64,000 nucleotides of DNA from Methylosinus sp. PW1 (GTDB taxonomy: Bacteria; Pseudomonadota; Alphaproteobacteria; Rhizobiales; Beijerinckiaceae). The stretch lies in assembly GCF_000745215.1 (NCBI RefSeq), contig NZ_JQNK01000009.1, positions 2,418,001 through 2,482,000 of the forward strand, read 5' to 3'. Shown here piece by piece: positions 26,846-36,965 of the stretch. Position 1 is the first letter of the stretch. Every line of letters begins with the position of its first letter. The position numbers and the translations under genes are program-made. The notes below the pieces were generated by a model. That model had not been told where the DNA came from. It searched no databases and saw only the letters and a list, made by a program, of their open reading frames with translations.

Positions 26846-27122
26846 GGAGTTTTCCTCGAAAGACATAGGATGCGCGGGCGCCCGGCCGGTCCCTCGACAT
26901 GCTGTTCGGCATGCTCGGACCCGGCTGCGCCGGCGCGGCGATATACGCCTGTTCCAGATAGAAGAGAAGCCGCCGCCGGCCATTTCCCGGGAAAATCCCG
27001 TAGACGCCGGCGGTTGCGACGCGCCGGCCGCCGGCCGGGCTGGCCTCGCGGCCGCGGCGGTGCTATGGCCGAGCCCTCGTCACATCGTCCCCGGCGACCC
27101 CGGCGACGCGAACGCTCGGAAT

Positions 27123-28274
27123 ATGATCGCGATTGTCCTCGGAGGCGTCGGCCTCCTCGTCTGGCTCTATCTCCTGCTCGGCAATGGCGGCTTCTGGCGC
27201 CTCACCGAGCACGACCGCCGTTTCGTTCCCAAGGGCGCGCAAGTCCCCCAGGGCGCGCGCGTCGTCGCCGTCATTCCGGCGCGCGACGAGGCGGATGTCG
27301 TCGCCATCGGCCTTCGATCCTTGTTCCGCCAGGAGTTTTCCGGCCGGCTCGAGATCGTCCTCGTCGATGACGAGAGCTCCGACGGCACGGCCGAGGTCGC
27401 GTGCGCCTGCGCCCACGAGGAAGGCGCCGAGGATCGGCTCACCGTGCTCCAGGGCCGGCCGGAGCAAGGCTGGACCGGCAAGCTCGCCGCCATGGACCGC
27501 GGCGTCGCTCATGTGCTCAGCTCCGGCGTCTCGCCCGATTTCATTCTGTTCTGCGACGCCGACATCGCCTTCGCGCCGGGCCTCGTCGAGCGGCTCGTCG
27601 CCGGCGCGGCGGCGCGGGGGACGGTGCTCTCCTCGCTGATGGTCAAGCTGCGCTGCGAGAGCCTCGCCGAGCGCTGGTTCGTGCCGGCTTTCGTCTTCTT
27701 CTTCCAGATGCTCTACCCCTTCCCGCGCGTGAACGATCCGAAAAGCCCGGTCGCTGGGGCGGCCGGGGGGGTGATGCTGGTGCGCCCGGCGGCGCTGGAG
27801 GAGGCCGGCGGCCTGCAACAAATCCGCGGCGCGCTGATCGACGATTGCGCGCTCGGCAAGCTGATGAAGAAGCAGGGGCCGATCTGGCTCGGCCTCACCG
27901 ACGACGCCTGGAGCCTGCGGCCCTATCCGCATTTGCGCGACATCGAGCAGATGGTGACGCGCTCGGCCTATGCGCAATTGGGCTATTCGCCCTGGCGGCT
28001 CTTCGGCGCGGTTCTCGGCATGGGCCTCGTCTATCTCGCGCCGCCCATTCTCGCCTTCGCGGCGCCGGAGCCGGCGGCTTATCTCGCGCTCGTCGCCTAT
28101 CTATTGATGGCGCAGTCCTATATGCCGTCTCTGCGTTTCTACGGACGCAATCGGCTCGGCGCCTTCGCCTTGCCGGCGGTCGCCGCCTGCTATACGTGGT
28201 TCACGCTATTGTCCGCCTGGCGGCACACACGCGGGCGCGGCGGCGCGTGGAAGGGCCGCTACCAGGCCCCCTGA
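27123..28274 (+). CDS. hpnB: Hopene-associated glycosyltransferase HpnB
   Basis: A 383-residue GT2-family protein. An N-terminal membrane helix (IAIVLGGVGLLVWLYLLLG) precedes a GT-A domain: VVAVIPARDEADVVAIGLRSL, EIVLVDDESSDGTAEVA, FILFCDADIAFAPGL (DxD), and C-terminal hydrophobic segments from about residue 290. Members are linked to hopanoid loci, with a role presumed in sugar attachment or in membrane lipid modification; the exact reaction is not established. It leads a compact run hpnB-hpnC-hpnD-hpnE. Its stop lies 5 bp before the first possible hpnC start. Confidence 0.9.
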   Translation: MIAIVLGGVGLLVWLYLLLGNGGFWRLTEHDRRFVPKGAQVPQGARVVAVIPARDEADVVAIGLRSLFRQEFSGRLEIVLVDDESSDGTAEVACACAHEEGAEDRLTVLQGRPEQGWTGKLAAMDRGVAHVLSSGVSPDFILFCDADIAFAPGLVERLVAGAAARGTVLSSLMVKLRCESLAERWFVPAFVFFFQMLYPFPRVNDPKSPVAGAAGGVMLVRPAALEEAGGLQQIRGALIDDCALGKLMKKQGPIWLGLTDDAWSLRPYPHLRDIEQMVTRSAYAQLGYSPWRLFGAVLGMGLVYLAPPILAFAAPEPAAYLALVAYLLMAQSYMPSLRFYGRNRLGAFALPAVAACYTWFTLLSAWRHTRGRGGAWKGRYQAP

Positions 28275-28279
28275 GGAGG

Positions 28280-29170
28280 ATGAGCGATCACATGAGCGAC
28301 ATCGCCGCCGCCGCTTCGGGGAAAGGCCATAAGGACGAGAATTTCCCCGTCGCCTCTCTGTTCGCGCCGCGCCATCGCGCGGCCGTGCTGGCCTTCTACG
28401 ATTTCGTGCGCGCCGCGGACGATATCTCCGACCATGCGACGCTCCCCGGCGATCAGAAGATCGCCATGCTGGACCGCATGGAGGCGGCGCTGCTCGGCTC
28501 CGGCGAGGATATCCCCGTCGCCTCGCGGCTGCGCGCCGAGCTGGCCGCGCGCGGCCTCGAGCCCCGCCATGCGCAGGATCTGCTCATCGCCTTCCGCCGC
28601 GACGTGACGCAATTGCGCTATAGAGACTGGGACGATCTCATCGATTACTGCCGCTATTCGGCCATGCCGGTGGGCCGCTTCGTGCTGGACGTCCATGGCG
28701 AGGATCGCGCGCGGACATGGGCGGCCAATGACGCCCTCTGCGCGGCGCTGCAGATCATCAATCATCTGCAGGATTGCGCGAAAGATTATCGCAATCTCGA
28801 TCGCGTCTATCTGCCGCAGGACACGCTCGCCGCCGCTGGCGCGAGCGTCGAGATGCTCTCCGCCGAGCGCGCCTCGCCGCAGCTCGCCGCGACTCTGCGC
28901 GCGCTGGCCGAGCGCACGCAGGAGCTGCTGAAGGAGAGCGCGCCTTTCGCCGATCTCATTGTCGACACGCGCCTCGCCTTGGAAGTGGGCGCGATCCAGC
29001 GCCTCGCCGAGACGCTCACCGCGCGGCTGCGCGTCGCCGATCCGCTGAGCGAGAAGGTTCACGCCTCCAAGCAGCAATATCTCCTCACGGCGCTCGCCGG
29101 CGCCGGGACCACTCTGCTGCGCCGGCTCATATCGCCGCGCGCCGCCTCCGCTGCGAGCGTCGCGCGATGA
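28280..29170 (+). CDS. hpnC: Squalene synthase HpnC (hydroxysqualene synthase)
   Basis: A 296-residue trans-isoprenyl diphosphate synthase-fold enzyme. In the characterised HpnCDE route HpnC converts presqualene diphosphate to hydroxysqualene. The motifs are AFYDFVRAADDISDHA (first Asp-rich) and IINHLQDCAKDYRNLDRVYLPQ (second). AGGAGG at 28274-28279 is directly adjacent to ATG 28280 and 12 bases from ATG 28292, so the start is uncertain; 28292 may be used. The 3' end overlaps hpnD by four bases (ATGA). Cytoplasmic or membrane-peripheral location is expected. Confidence 0.94.
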   Translation: MSDHMSDIAAAASGKGHKDENFPVASLFAPRHRAAVLAFYDFVRAADDISDHATLPGDQKIAMLDRMEAALLGSGEDIPVASRLRAELAARGLEPRHAQDLLIAFRRDVTQLRYRDWDDLIDYCRYSAMPVGRFVLDVHGEDRARTWAANDALCAALQIINHLQDCAKDYRNLDRVYLPQDTLAAAGASVEMLSAERASPQLAATLRALAERTQELLKESAPFADLIVDTRLALEVGAIQRLAETLTARLRVADPLSEKVHASKQQYLLTALAGAGTTLLRRLISPRAASAASVAR

Positions 29171-30030
29171 GCATGGAGACGATCGCTCCCGAGGCGCCGC
29201 GGGTCGCTGCGAAAAGCTCCTTCTATCTCGCCATGCGCATTCTCGAGCCCGAGCGGCGCGACGCAATGTATGCGATCTACGGCTTCTGCCGCGCCGTCGA
29301 CGATATTGCGGACGAAGAGGGCGATCGCGCTTTGCGCCTCTCCCAGCTCGACGATTGGCGGCGCGATCTCGATGCGCTCTACGCCGGCCGCACACATAAG
29401 CGCTGCGCCGATCTGGCGCGGCCGGTGCGCCGCTTCGGCCTCGAGCGCGCCGATTTCGAGGCGGTCATAGACGGGATGGCGATGGATGTCGTGGAGGACA
29501 TTCGCGCGCCGGAATGGGATCGGCTCGATCTCTATTGCGATCATGTCGCGAGCGCGGTGGGGCGGCTCTCGGTGCGTGTCTTCGGCCTCGCCGATGAGGC
29601 GGAGAGCGCCGGCGGCGCGCTGCCGACCAAGGCGCGAATGCTCGCCTATCACATGGGCCGCGCCTTGCAGCTCACCAATATTCTGCGCGATCTCGACGAG
29701 GATGAGGCGCGCGGCCGGCTCTATCTCCCGCGCGAGGCGCTGGAGGCGGCCGGCGTCACGAATTTCGAGCGCGGCGCGGTGCTGGCGCATCCTGGCCTGC
29801 CGGATGTTTGCGCGGCGGTGGCCGAGCGCGCGCGCAAGCATTATGCGGAATCGGAGCTGCTGATGCGCGTCTCGCCGCAGCGCGCGGTGAAGGCGCCCTA
29901 TTTGATGGCGACCGCCTATCGCTCGGTTCTCGATCGTCTGGTGGCGCGCGGCTTCGCGCCGCCGCGCGCGCCGGTCTCCGCCTCGCGGACGAAAGTCCTG
30001 CTGGCGCTGCTGAGATTCGCGCTGACGTGA
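29167..30030 (+). CDS. hpnD: Presqualene diphosphate synthase HpnD
   Basis: A 287-residue enzyme condensing two farnesyl diphosphates to presqualene diphosphate. The motifs are SSFYLAMRILEPERRDAMYA, YGFCRAVDDIADEEGD (first Asp-rich) and LTNILRDLDEDEARGRLYLP (second). YCDHVASAVGRLSVRVFG is the phytoene/squalene synthase family signature. It starts in a four-base ATGA overlap with hpnC and ends in a GTGA overlap with hpnE, showing translational coupling along the operon. Length is normal. Confidence 0.95.
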   Translation: MSMETIAPEAPRVAAKSSFYLAMRILEPERRDAMYAIYGFCRAVDDIADEEGDRALRLSQLDDWRRDLDALYAGRTHKRCADLARPVRRFGLERADFEAVIDGMAMDVVEDIRAPEWDRLDLYCDHVASAVGRLSVRVFGLADEAESAGGALPTKARMLAYHMGRALQLTNILRDLDEDEARGRLYLPREALEAAGVTNFERGAVLAHPGLPDVCAAVAERARKHYAESELLMRVSPQRAVKAPYLMATAYRSVLDRLVARGFAPPRAPVSASRTKVLLALLRFALT

Positions 30031-31271
30031 GCGGAACGACCCATATTATCGGCGCCGGCCTCGCCGGCCTTTCCTGCGCCATTCGCCTGACCGACGAGGG
30101 CCGCAGCGTGGCGCTCTACGAGGCCGCGCGCATGGCGGGCGGGCGCTGCCGCTCCTATTATGATTCCAGCCTCGATCTCGTCATCGACAATGGCAATCAT
30201 CTGCTGCTCTCCGGCAATTCCACGGCGCTGGATTACGCCCGCCGCATCGGCTCGGCGGAGGAGCTGGTGGGGCTGAAGGAATGCGCCTTCGACTTTTTAG
30301 ACACGCGTGACGGAACGCGCTGGCGCATGCGGCCCAATTCCTCGCGCCTGCCCTGGTGGATTTTTGTGCGTGATCGCCGCGCGCCCGGCACGGCGCCGGG
30401 CGATTATCTCGGCGCGATCGGCATTCTCCTCGCCAAAAAGGGCGCGACAATCGGCGAGGCGATGAATTGCTCGGGCGTGCTCTATGAGCGGCTGTGGGGG
30501 CCGGTGCTGCTCTCCGCGCTCAACACGGAGCCGCGCGATTCTTCCGCCGCGCTCGCCGCCGCCGTGCTGCGCGAGACGCTCGCCGCCGGCGGCGCCGCCT
30601 GCCGTCCGCTGGTTGCGCGGCGCGGGCTCGGGACCGCTTTCATCGAGCCGGCGCTCGCGACGCTGGCCGCGCGCGGCGCCGCGCCGCGCTTCGCCGCGCG
30701 GCTGAAGGGAATCCAGTTCGCGGGCGAGCGCGCCACAGCGCTCGATTTCGGCGACGATAAAATCGCTATCGGCGCGAATGATCGCATCGTTCTCGCCGTC
30801 CCGCCCTGGGCGGCGCAGGAGCTCGTTCCGGGCCTCGTCGCGCCGGATGATTTCCGCGGCATCGTCAATGCGCATTTCAAGATCGCGCCGCCGCCGGGTC
30901 AGCCGGCTCTGCTCGGCATGATCGGCTCGCTCACCGAATGGCTGTTCGCCTTCGAGGATCGGCTCTCGGTGACGATCAGCGGCGCCGATCGGCTGATGGA
31001 CGAGCCGCGCGAGAGCCTCGCCGAGCGCATATGGGCCGAGGTCGCCGCCGCGACGGGCCTGCCGGCGGAGCTGCCGCCATGGCAGATCGTGAAGGAAAAG
31101 CGCGCCACTTTCGCCGCGACGCCGGCGCAGCAGCAGCGCCGCCCCGACGCGACGACGCGCTGGCGCAATCTCTTCCTCGCCGGCGATTGGACGGCGACCG
31201 GCCTTCCGGCGACGATCGAAGGGGCGATAAGGTCCGGCTATCGCGCGGCGGAGCTGGCGGGGCGTTCGTAA
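30027..31271 (+). CDS. hpnE: Hydroxysqualene dehydroxylase HpnE
   Basis: A 414-residue FAD-dependent amine-oxidase-family enzyme, last step of the HpnCDE pathway from hydroxysqualene to squalene. The N-terminal dinucleotide fold is HIIGAGLAGLSCAIRLTDEG, then YEAARMAGGRCRSYYD. The C-terminal FAD segment is NLFLAGDWTATGLPATIEGA. Start is GTG 30027, overlapping the hpnD stop. No shc (squalene-hopene cyclase) or hpnG/hpnH follows; a palindromic repeat and then the convergent phoB come next, so cyclisation genes must be elsewhere. Confidence 0.94.
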   Translation: MSGTTHIIGAGLAGLSCAIRLTDEGRSVALYEAARMAGGRCRSYYDSSLDLVIDNGNHLLLSGNSTALDYARRIGSAEELVGLKECAFDFLDTRDGTRWRMRPNSSRLPWWIFVRDRRAPGTAPGDYLGAIGILLAKKGATIGEAMNCSGVLYERLWGPVLLSALNTEPRDSSAALAAAVLRETLAAGGAACRPLVARRGLGTAFIEPALATLAARGAAPRFAARLKGIQFAGERATALDFGDDKIAIGANDRIVLAVPPWAAQELVPGLVAPDDFRGIVNAHFKIAPPPGQPALLGMIGSLTEWLFAFEDRLSVTISGADRLMDEPRESLAERIWAEVAAATGLPAELPPWQIVKEKRATFAATPAQQQRRPDATTRWRNLFLAGDWTATGLPATIEGAIRSGYRAAELAGRS

Positions 31272-31281
31272 CGCCCGGGCG

Positions 31282-31406
31282 GCCCCCTCCCCAGCCCTCC
31301 CCCGCTTTGCGGGAGAGGGAGCAGATTCGGCGCGTCATCGAGAGCTCGCGTAACGCCTGCCGCCTTCCCTCTCCCGCGCGAGCGGGGGAGGGTGAGGGAG
31401 GGGGCG
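31282..31406. repeat. Extragenic palindromic repeat, family A, subtype 2
   Basis: The left CCCTCCCCCGC-GCGGGAGAGGG hairpin and right CCCTCTCCCGC-GCGGGGGAGGG hairpin sit between outer arms GCCCCCTCCC and GGGAGGGGGC. The copy at 59879-60001 shares the arms and the spacer core GCGCGTCATCGAGA. It lies between the convergent hpnE and phoB and may act as a bidirectional transcription barrier. Confidence 0.8.
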
Positions 31407-31432
31407 TCGCTCACAACGCCGAGAATGCCCCC

Positions 31433-32176
31433 TCAATTCCTCCCGAAAGTCTCGTCGAAAGAATAGCCGGTGCCGCGCACGGTGCGGATCGGGTCTTTCT
31501 CGCGGCCGCGGATGATCGCCTTGCGCAGACGGCCGACATGCACGTCGACGGTGCGCTCGTCGATCTCCGCCGAGAGGCCCCACACGCTGTCCAGCAATTG
31601 CGCGCGCGAGAAGACGCGGCCGGGCTTTTCCATCAGATATTCCAGCAGGCGGAACTCCGTCGGGCCGAGATGAATCTCGCGCCCGCTGCGCTTGACGCGG
31701 CGCGTCTCGCGGTCGAGGTCTATGTCGCCGGCGACGAGGCGCGTCGCCACGCGCTCCGGCCGCGCGCGGCGCAGCAGCGCATGGACGCGCGCCATCAGCT
31801 CCGGCGGCGAGAAGGGCTTCACCACATAATCGTCGGCGCCGATGGAGAGGCCGCGCACACGCTCGTTCTCGTCGCCGCGCGCAGTGAGCATGATGACCGG
31901 CATGCTGCGCGTGTCGTCGCGCGCGCGGAGGCGCCGACAGATCTCGAGGCCGGAGACGCCGGGCAGCATCCAATCGAGAATGACGAGATCGGGCTGCGAT
32001 TCGGCGAGGCGGATTTCCGCCTCGTCGCCGCGCTCAATATGCTCGACGAGAAAGCCCTCGGCCTCGAGATTATAGCCGAGCAGCAGCGCCAACGCCGCAT
32101 CGTCCTCGACGACGAGAATGCGCGGCGCTCGGTCATGCGGCGCCTCGCGGGGAGCGGCGACGCGGATTTCATTCAT
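31433..32176 (-). CDS. phoB: Phosphate regulon response regulator PhoB
   Basis: A 247-residue OmpR/PhoB-type response regulator. The receiver domain has acidic EDDAALA, phosphoacceptor Asp68 in LVILDWMLPG, Thr in MLTARGDE and Lys in YVVKPFSP. The C-terminal winged helix contains LGPTEFRLLEYLMEKPGRVFSRAQLLD, RTVDVHVGRLRKAI and the terminal GTGYSFDE. It activates genes with Pho boxes under phosphate limitation. The start overlaps the phoU stop by four bases. It ends the phoR-pstSCAB-phoU-phoB cluster. Confidence 0.96.
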   Translation of the reverse strand: MNEIRVAAPREAPHDRAPRILVVEDDAALALLLGYNLEAEGFLVEHIERGDEAEIRLAESQPDLVILDWMLPGVSGLEICRRLRARDDTRSMPVIMLTARGDENERVRGLSIGADDYVVKPFSPPELMARVHALLRRARPERVATRLVAGDIDLDRETRRVKRSGREIHLGPTEFRLLEYLMEKPGRVFSRAQLLDSVWGLSAEIDERTVDVHVGRLRKAIIRGREKDPIRTVRGTGYSFDETFGRN

Positions 32177-32898
32177 TTTGCGGGCTCATCCGGTTCCGCG
32201 CTGGCGGGGAGGCTCGCCGATCTGCCCTTGGGGCGGTCGGTCGGCATCGCCTCGCCAGTGACGAGATAGACGATCGTCTCGGCGACATTGGTGGTGTGAT
32301 CGCCGATGCGCTCTATGTTCTTCGAGCAGAAGAGCAGATGCGTGCAGAAGGAGATGTTGCGCGGGTCCTCCATCATGAAGGTGAGGAGATCGCGGAACAC
32401 CGAATCTTCCAGCGCGTCGAGCTCGCTGTCATTGGTCCACACGGCGCGGGCGCGCTCGACGTCGCGCTGGGCGTAGGCGTCGAGCACGTCCTTCAGCTGT
32501 ATGGCGGCGACTTCCGCCATCGTCTTGAGGCCGATGACGGCGCGCGGCACGCGCGCCTCTGAGAGGATCTTCACCGTGCGCTTGGCGATGCTCTTGGCGA
32601 GATCGCCGACGCGCTCGAGATCGGCGGCGATGCGCATGGCGGCGATGCATTCGCGCAGATCGATGGCGAGCGGCTGCCGCCGCGCGATGGTGAGGATGGC
32701 GCTCTCCTCTATCTCCCGTTGCAGCGCGTCGAGGCGCTGATCGGTGGCGACGACGCGATGGGCGAGCTCTATGTCGAAATTGGCGAGCGCATCCATGGCT
32801 TCGGCGAGCATCTTCTCGGCGATGCCTCCCATCTCGGCGATACGACGGCCGAGCACTTCGAGGTCGCGGTCATAGGAGCTGACGATATGTTCGCTCAT
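32173..32898 (-). CDS. phoU: Phosphate signalling protein PhoU
   Basis: A 241-residue cytoplasmic, all-helical PhoU made of two three-helix repeats. Each repeat shows metal-binding-type motifs: ALQREIEESAILTIARRQP in the first, and LDALEDSVFRDLLTFMMEDP in the second. ERVGDLAKSIAKRT and ERIGDHTTNVAETIVYL are the repeated E-RIGD signature. PhoU dampens PhoR signalling and Pst transport when phosphate is ample. It follows pstB by 30 bp and overlaps phoB. About 25 residues past the second repeat are basic and low complexity. Confidence 0.95.
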   Translation of the reverse strand: MSEHIVSSYDRDLEVLGRRIAEMGGIAEKMLAEAMDALANFDIELAHRVVATDQRLDALQREIEESAILTIARRQPLAIDLRECIAAMRIAADLERVGDLAKSIAKRTVKILSEARVPRAVIGLKTMAEVAAIQLKDVLDAYAQRDVERARAVWTNDSELDALEDSVFRDLLTFMMEDPRNISFCTHLLFCSKNIERIGDHTTNVAETIVYLVTGEAMPTDRPKGRSASLPASAEPDEPAK

Positions 32899-32928
32899 GG
32901 TCTCAATGTCCTCGTGCGCGATGCGCGC

Positions 32929-33710
<782 letters not shown>

Positions 33711-33714
<4 letters not shown>

Positions 33715-34550
33715 TTGTGTTTTCCCTGGCTGCTGAGCGCACGCGCGGTGATGGAGAGCAGAAGGACGGCGATGGTGACGAGCAGAGCGCCGGTCCAGGC
33801 GAGCTGCTGCCAGTCCTTGTAGGGCGAGAGCGCGAATTGGAAGATGACGACGGGCAGGCTGGAGACCGGCGCGTTGAGATCCGTGCTCCAGAACTGATTG
33901 TTGAGCGAGGTGAAGAGCAGCGGCGCCGTCTCGCCGGAGACGCGCGCAATGGCCAGCAGCACGCCGGTGACGATGCCGGATTTCGCCGCGCGATAGGCGA
34001 CGCGCATCAGCATATGGGAGCGCGGCAGGCCGAGCGCCGTCGCCGCCTCGCGCAGCGGCAGCGGCACCAGCAGCAGCATGTCCTCCGTGGTGCGGACGAC
34101 GACCGGCACCACCAGCACCGCCAGCGCCAGAGCGCCCGCTATGCCGGAGAAATGCCCGACCTGCGCCACCACCACCGTATAGACGAAGAGGCCGATGACG
34201 ATGGAGGGCGCGCTGAGCAGAATGTCGTTGATGAAGCGCACCACCGTGCTGAGCTTCGAGTAGCGGCCATATTCGGCCATGAAGGTGCCGGCGAGCATTC
34301 CGAGCGGCGTGCCGAGCAGCACGCCGATCGTCGTCATCACCAGCGAGCCGGCGATGGCGTTGAGCAGGCCGCCGGTGGCGCCGGGCGGCGGCGTCATCTC
34401 GGTGAAGACGGCCGGCGAGAGGCCGCGCGCGCCTTCATAGATCAGCGCGCCGAGGATCAGCACCAGCCAGGCGAGGCCGAAGATGGTGCCGGTCCAGCAC
34501 AGCGTCGTGGCGAGGACATTGATGCGGCGGCGGGAGGAATAGAGGGACAA
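33711..34550 (-). CDS. pstA: Phosphate ABC transporter permease PstA
   Basis: A 279-residue inner-membrane permease with six predicted helices. The EAA-type loop reads [31 protein letters not shown], in shorter units [10 protein letters not shown] and [12 protein letters not shown], followed by [21 protein letters not shown], the PstA signature. It pairs with PstC to form the channel. The gene is three bases after pstC and overlaps pstB. Length is normal. Confidence 0.95.
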
Positions 34551-34553
34551 GGG

Positions 34554-35585
34554 TCAGGCTCCCGATTTCTGCTCGATGCGCATCAGCATGAAGCGCGCCG
34601 CCGCCAGCACGAAGAAGGTGATGACGAAGAGGATGAGGCCGAGCTCGATCAGCGCGGAAGTGTAGAGGTCGCCGACAGCCTCGGTGAACTCATTGGCGAT
34701 GGTCGCCGATATGGTCGTGCCCGGCGCGAGCAGCGAGCTCGACACCTTATGGGCGTTGCCGATGACGAAGGTGACGGCCATCGTCTCGCCGAGGGCGCGG
34801 CCGAGGCCGAGCATCACGCCGCCGATGACGCCGACGCGCGTGTAGGGAATGACGACATGGCGCATCACTTCCCATGTCGTGCAGCCGACGCCCGAGGCCG
34901 CCTCCTTCAGCACCGGCGGAACCGTGTCGAACACGTCGCGCGAGATGGAGGTGATGAAGGGCAGCACCATGATCGCCAGAATGAAGCCCGCCGTCAGCAT
35001 GCCGATGCCATAGGGAGGTCCGGCGAAGAGGCTCGACAGCACGGGAATGTCGCCGGTGAGCGAGATCAGCGCCGGCTGCACATGCTGCTGCAGGAAGGGC
35101 GCGAGCACGAACAGGCCCCAAATGCCGTAGATGATCGACGGAATGCCCGCGAGCAGCTCTATGGCGACGCCGATCGGCCGACGCAGCGCATGGGGGCAGA
35201 GCTCGGTGAGGAAGATGGCGATGCCGAGGCCCAGCGGCACGGCGATGGCCATGGCGATGGTCGATGTCACCAGAGTGCCGTAGATGGGCGCGACGGCGCC
35301 GAATTTCTCGGTGACGGGATTCCACGATTCCGTCGTCAAAAAGCCGAGGCCGAAGGCTTTGATCGCAGGCAGCGAGCCATAGACGAGCGAGAAGATCACG
35401 CCGCCGAGAATGAGCAGGACGAGCACCGCGGCGGCGCGGGTCAAATTATGAAAGAAGAAGTCGAACAAGGCCATGCGGCCGAGAACTTGCCGGCGGTCGA
35501 CTTCGGCGGCGCGGGGCGACGCTTCTACGATTGCTAGGTCCGACACGCTATTGTCTCTCGTTTGGCGGTTGAAGCCGACGTCCAT
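34554..35585 (-). CDS. pstC: Phosphate ABC transporter permease PstC
   Basis: A 343-residue inner-membrane permease with a cytoplasmic N-terminal stretch of about 45 residues and six to seven helices. FVLAPFLQQHVQP, GIGMLTAGFILAIMVLPF and LKEAASGVGCTTWEVMRHVV (EAA loop) match PstC, followed by GRALGETMAVTFVIGN. ATG 35585 has GGGAG seven bases upstream; a GTG at 35546 is a shorter alternative. The gap of 228 bp after pstS contains a tandem repeat and a stem-loop, described separately. Confidence 0.94.
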   Translation of the reverse strand: MDVGFNRQTRDNSVSDLAIVEASPRAAEVDRRQVLGRMALFDFFFHNLTRAAAVLVLLILGGVIFSLVYGSLPAIKAFGLGFLTTESWNPVTEKFGAVAPIYGTLVTSTIAMAIAVPLGLGIAIFLTELCPHALRRPIGVAIELLAGIPSIIYGIWGLFVLAPFLQQHVQPALISLTGDIPVLSSLFAGPPYGIGMLTAGFILAIMVLPFITSISRDVFDTVPPVLKEAASGVGCTTWEVMRHVVIPYTRVGVIGGVMLGLGRALGETMAVTFVIGNAHKVSSSLLAPGTTISATIANEFTEAVGDLYTSALIELGLILFVITFFVLAAARFMLMRIEQKSGA

Positions 35586-35706
35586 CGCGCGCTCCCGAAG
35601 GCGGATTTTTCATCTTGAGGTCATAGCGCAGGTCTCGGGAGAACTCACCGCGTCGAGCCGCGCCGCGTCGAAAAGAAGCGGGCATGGCGCATTCGCGGGC
35701 AGGTCG

Positions 35707-35744
35707 TTTCGCGACATTCCACACCTTTCGCGATATTCCACACC
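35707..35744. repeat. 19-bp tandem direct repeat between pstS and pstC
   Basis: TTTCGCGACATTCCACACC (35707-35725) is followed immediately by TTTCGCGATATTCCACACC (35726-35744), one mismatch in 19. It lies in the pstS-pstC spacer, about 120 bp upstream of the pstC start. Two adjacent copies of this length suggest a protein-binding site or a young duplication; it does not match the Pho box. Confidence 0.7.
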
Positions 35745-35770
35745 TGCGGCTCTCGCGCGTCTCGCGAGCC

Positions 35771-35801
35771 GCGCCGGCGAAAAATCCCTTCTCGCCGGCG
35801 C
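35771..35801 (-). terminator. Stem-loop just downstream of pstS
   Basis: GCGCCGGCGA (35771-35780) pairs perfectly with TCGCCGGCGC (35792-35801), giving a 10-bp GC-rich stem with an 11-base loop, 13 bases after the pstS stop on the minus strand. No U-run follows. It may be a partial terminator or an RNA-stabilising hairpin letting pstS be expressed more than pstCAB. Confidence 0.55.
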
Positions 35802-35813
35802 GCAGACGATATT

Positions 35814-36863
35814 TTAGTTCGAGGCCAGCGGCTTGCCGCTCGCATCCTTCACATTGGCGTTCCAGCTCTTCTTGATCAGAGCCACCACATTGGCCGGCAG
35901 CGGGATGTAATCCAGCTCCTCGGCCGCCTTATTGCCCTTGGCGAAGGCCCAGCCGAAGAATTTCAGCGCCTCGCCGGCCGCAGCCGCATCCTGCGGCGCC
36001 TTGGGCAGCAGAATGAAGGTGGCGGCGGTGATCGGCCAGGACTGCGCGCCCGGCTGGTCGGTGAGGATCTGATAGAAGCCCGGCGCATTGGCCCAATCGG
36101 CGTTGGAGGCCGCGGCCTGGAAGGTCGGCGTCGTCGGCGCGACGGTCTTGCCGTCCTTGTTGACGAGCTTGGTGTAGGTCAGCTTGTTCTGCTTGGCGTA
36201 GGCGTATTCGACATAGCCGATGGCGCCCTTGGTGTTGGCGACATTGTTGGCGACGCCCTCATTGCCCTTGGCGCCGATGCCGACCGGCCATTCGACCGAG
36301 GCGTTCTCGCCGACCTTGGCCTTCCAGTCCGCGCTGACCTTGGACAGGTAATTGGTGAAGTTGAAGGTCGTGCCCGATCCGTCCGAACGATGCACGACGG
36401 CGATCGCGGCCGAGGGGAGCTTCGCCTTCGGGTTGAGCTTCTTGATCGCCGCGTCGTCCCAGCTCTTGATCTCGCCGAGGAAGATGGCGCCGAGCGTCTT
36501 GCCGTCGAGGACGAGATCGCCGGAGGCGACGCCGTCCAGATTGACGACCGGCACGATGCCGCCGATCACCTGCGGCCATTGGGTGAGGCCGGCGGCCTCC
36601 AGCTCCTCGGCCTTCAGCGGCTGGTCGGAGGCGCCGAAGGTCACGGTGCGCGCCTTGATCTGCTTGATGCCGCCGCCCGAGCCGATCGACTGGTAGTTGA
36701 GGCCGTTGCCGGTCTCTTTCTTATAGCTGTCCGCCCATTTGGCGTAGATCGGATAGGGGAAGGTGGCGCCGGCGCCGGAGATGTCGATCGCAAAAGCGGC
36801 GCCCGCCGTCGCCACGGCCAGGGTCGTCGCCAGAGCGACGCGATGGAAAATTTTGGAAAGCAT
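35814..36863 (-). CDS. pstS: Periplasmic phosphate-binding protein PstS
   Basis: A 349-residue phosphate receptor of the Pst system. ATG 36863 starts a Sec signal peptide ([25 protein letters not shown], read as a basic start then a hydrophobic core) cleaved near AAFA-IDI. The mature protein has [31 protein letters not shown] and [16 protein letters not shown], the phosphate-cradling loops. The C-terminus has [20 protein letters not shown]. It is preceded by a Pho box at 36966-36983. Length is normal. Confidence 0.96.
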   Translation of the reverse strand: MLSKIFHRVALATTLAVATAGAAFAIDISGAGATFPYPIYAKWADSYKKETGNGLNYQSIGSGGGIKQIKARTVTFGASDQPLKAEELEAAGLTQWPQVIGGIVPVVNLDGVASGDLVLDGKTLGAIFLGEIKSWDDAAIKKLNPKAKLPSAAIAVVHRSDGSGTTFNFTNYLSKVSADWKAKVGENASVEWPVGIGAKGNEGVANNVANTKGAIGYVEYAYAKQNKLTYTKLVNKDGKTVAPTTPTFQAAASNADWANAPGFYQILTDQPGAQSWPITAATFILLPKAPQDAAAAGEALKFFGWAFAKGNKAAEELDYIPLPANVVALIKKSWNANVKDASGKPLASN

Positions 36864-36965
36864 GTTCGGTCTCTTTCGAGCTCGAGGTTCACTGTGTCGG
36901 CGCGCGTCCAGCGCCCCAGCGAGGCGCACACTAGTGGCGCGCGGCGAGGGTTTTACGACAACGGG

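Noticed and set aside
24887..26983. A fused kup start further upstream at 26983
   Set aside because: The added residues are Arg-rich with no similarity; ATG 26845 with GAGGA fits better.
24239..27370. 1043-codon open frame antisense to kup and running into the hpnB region
   Set aside because: It has low-complexity Arg/Gly/His-rich content, overlaps kup, the phasin gene and the SRP RNA, and shows no family motif.
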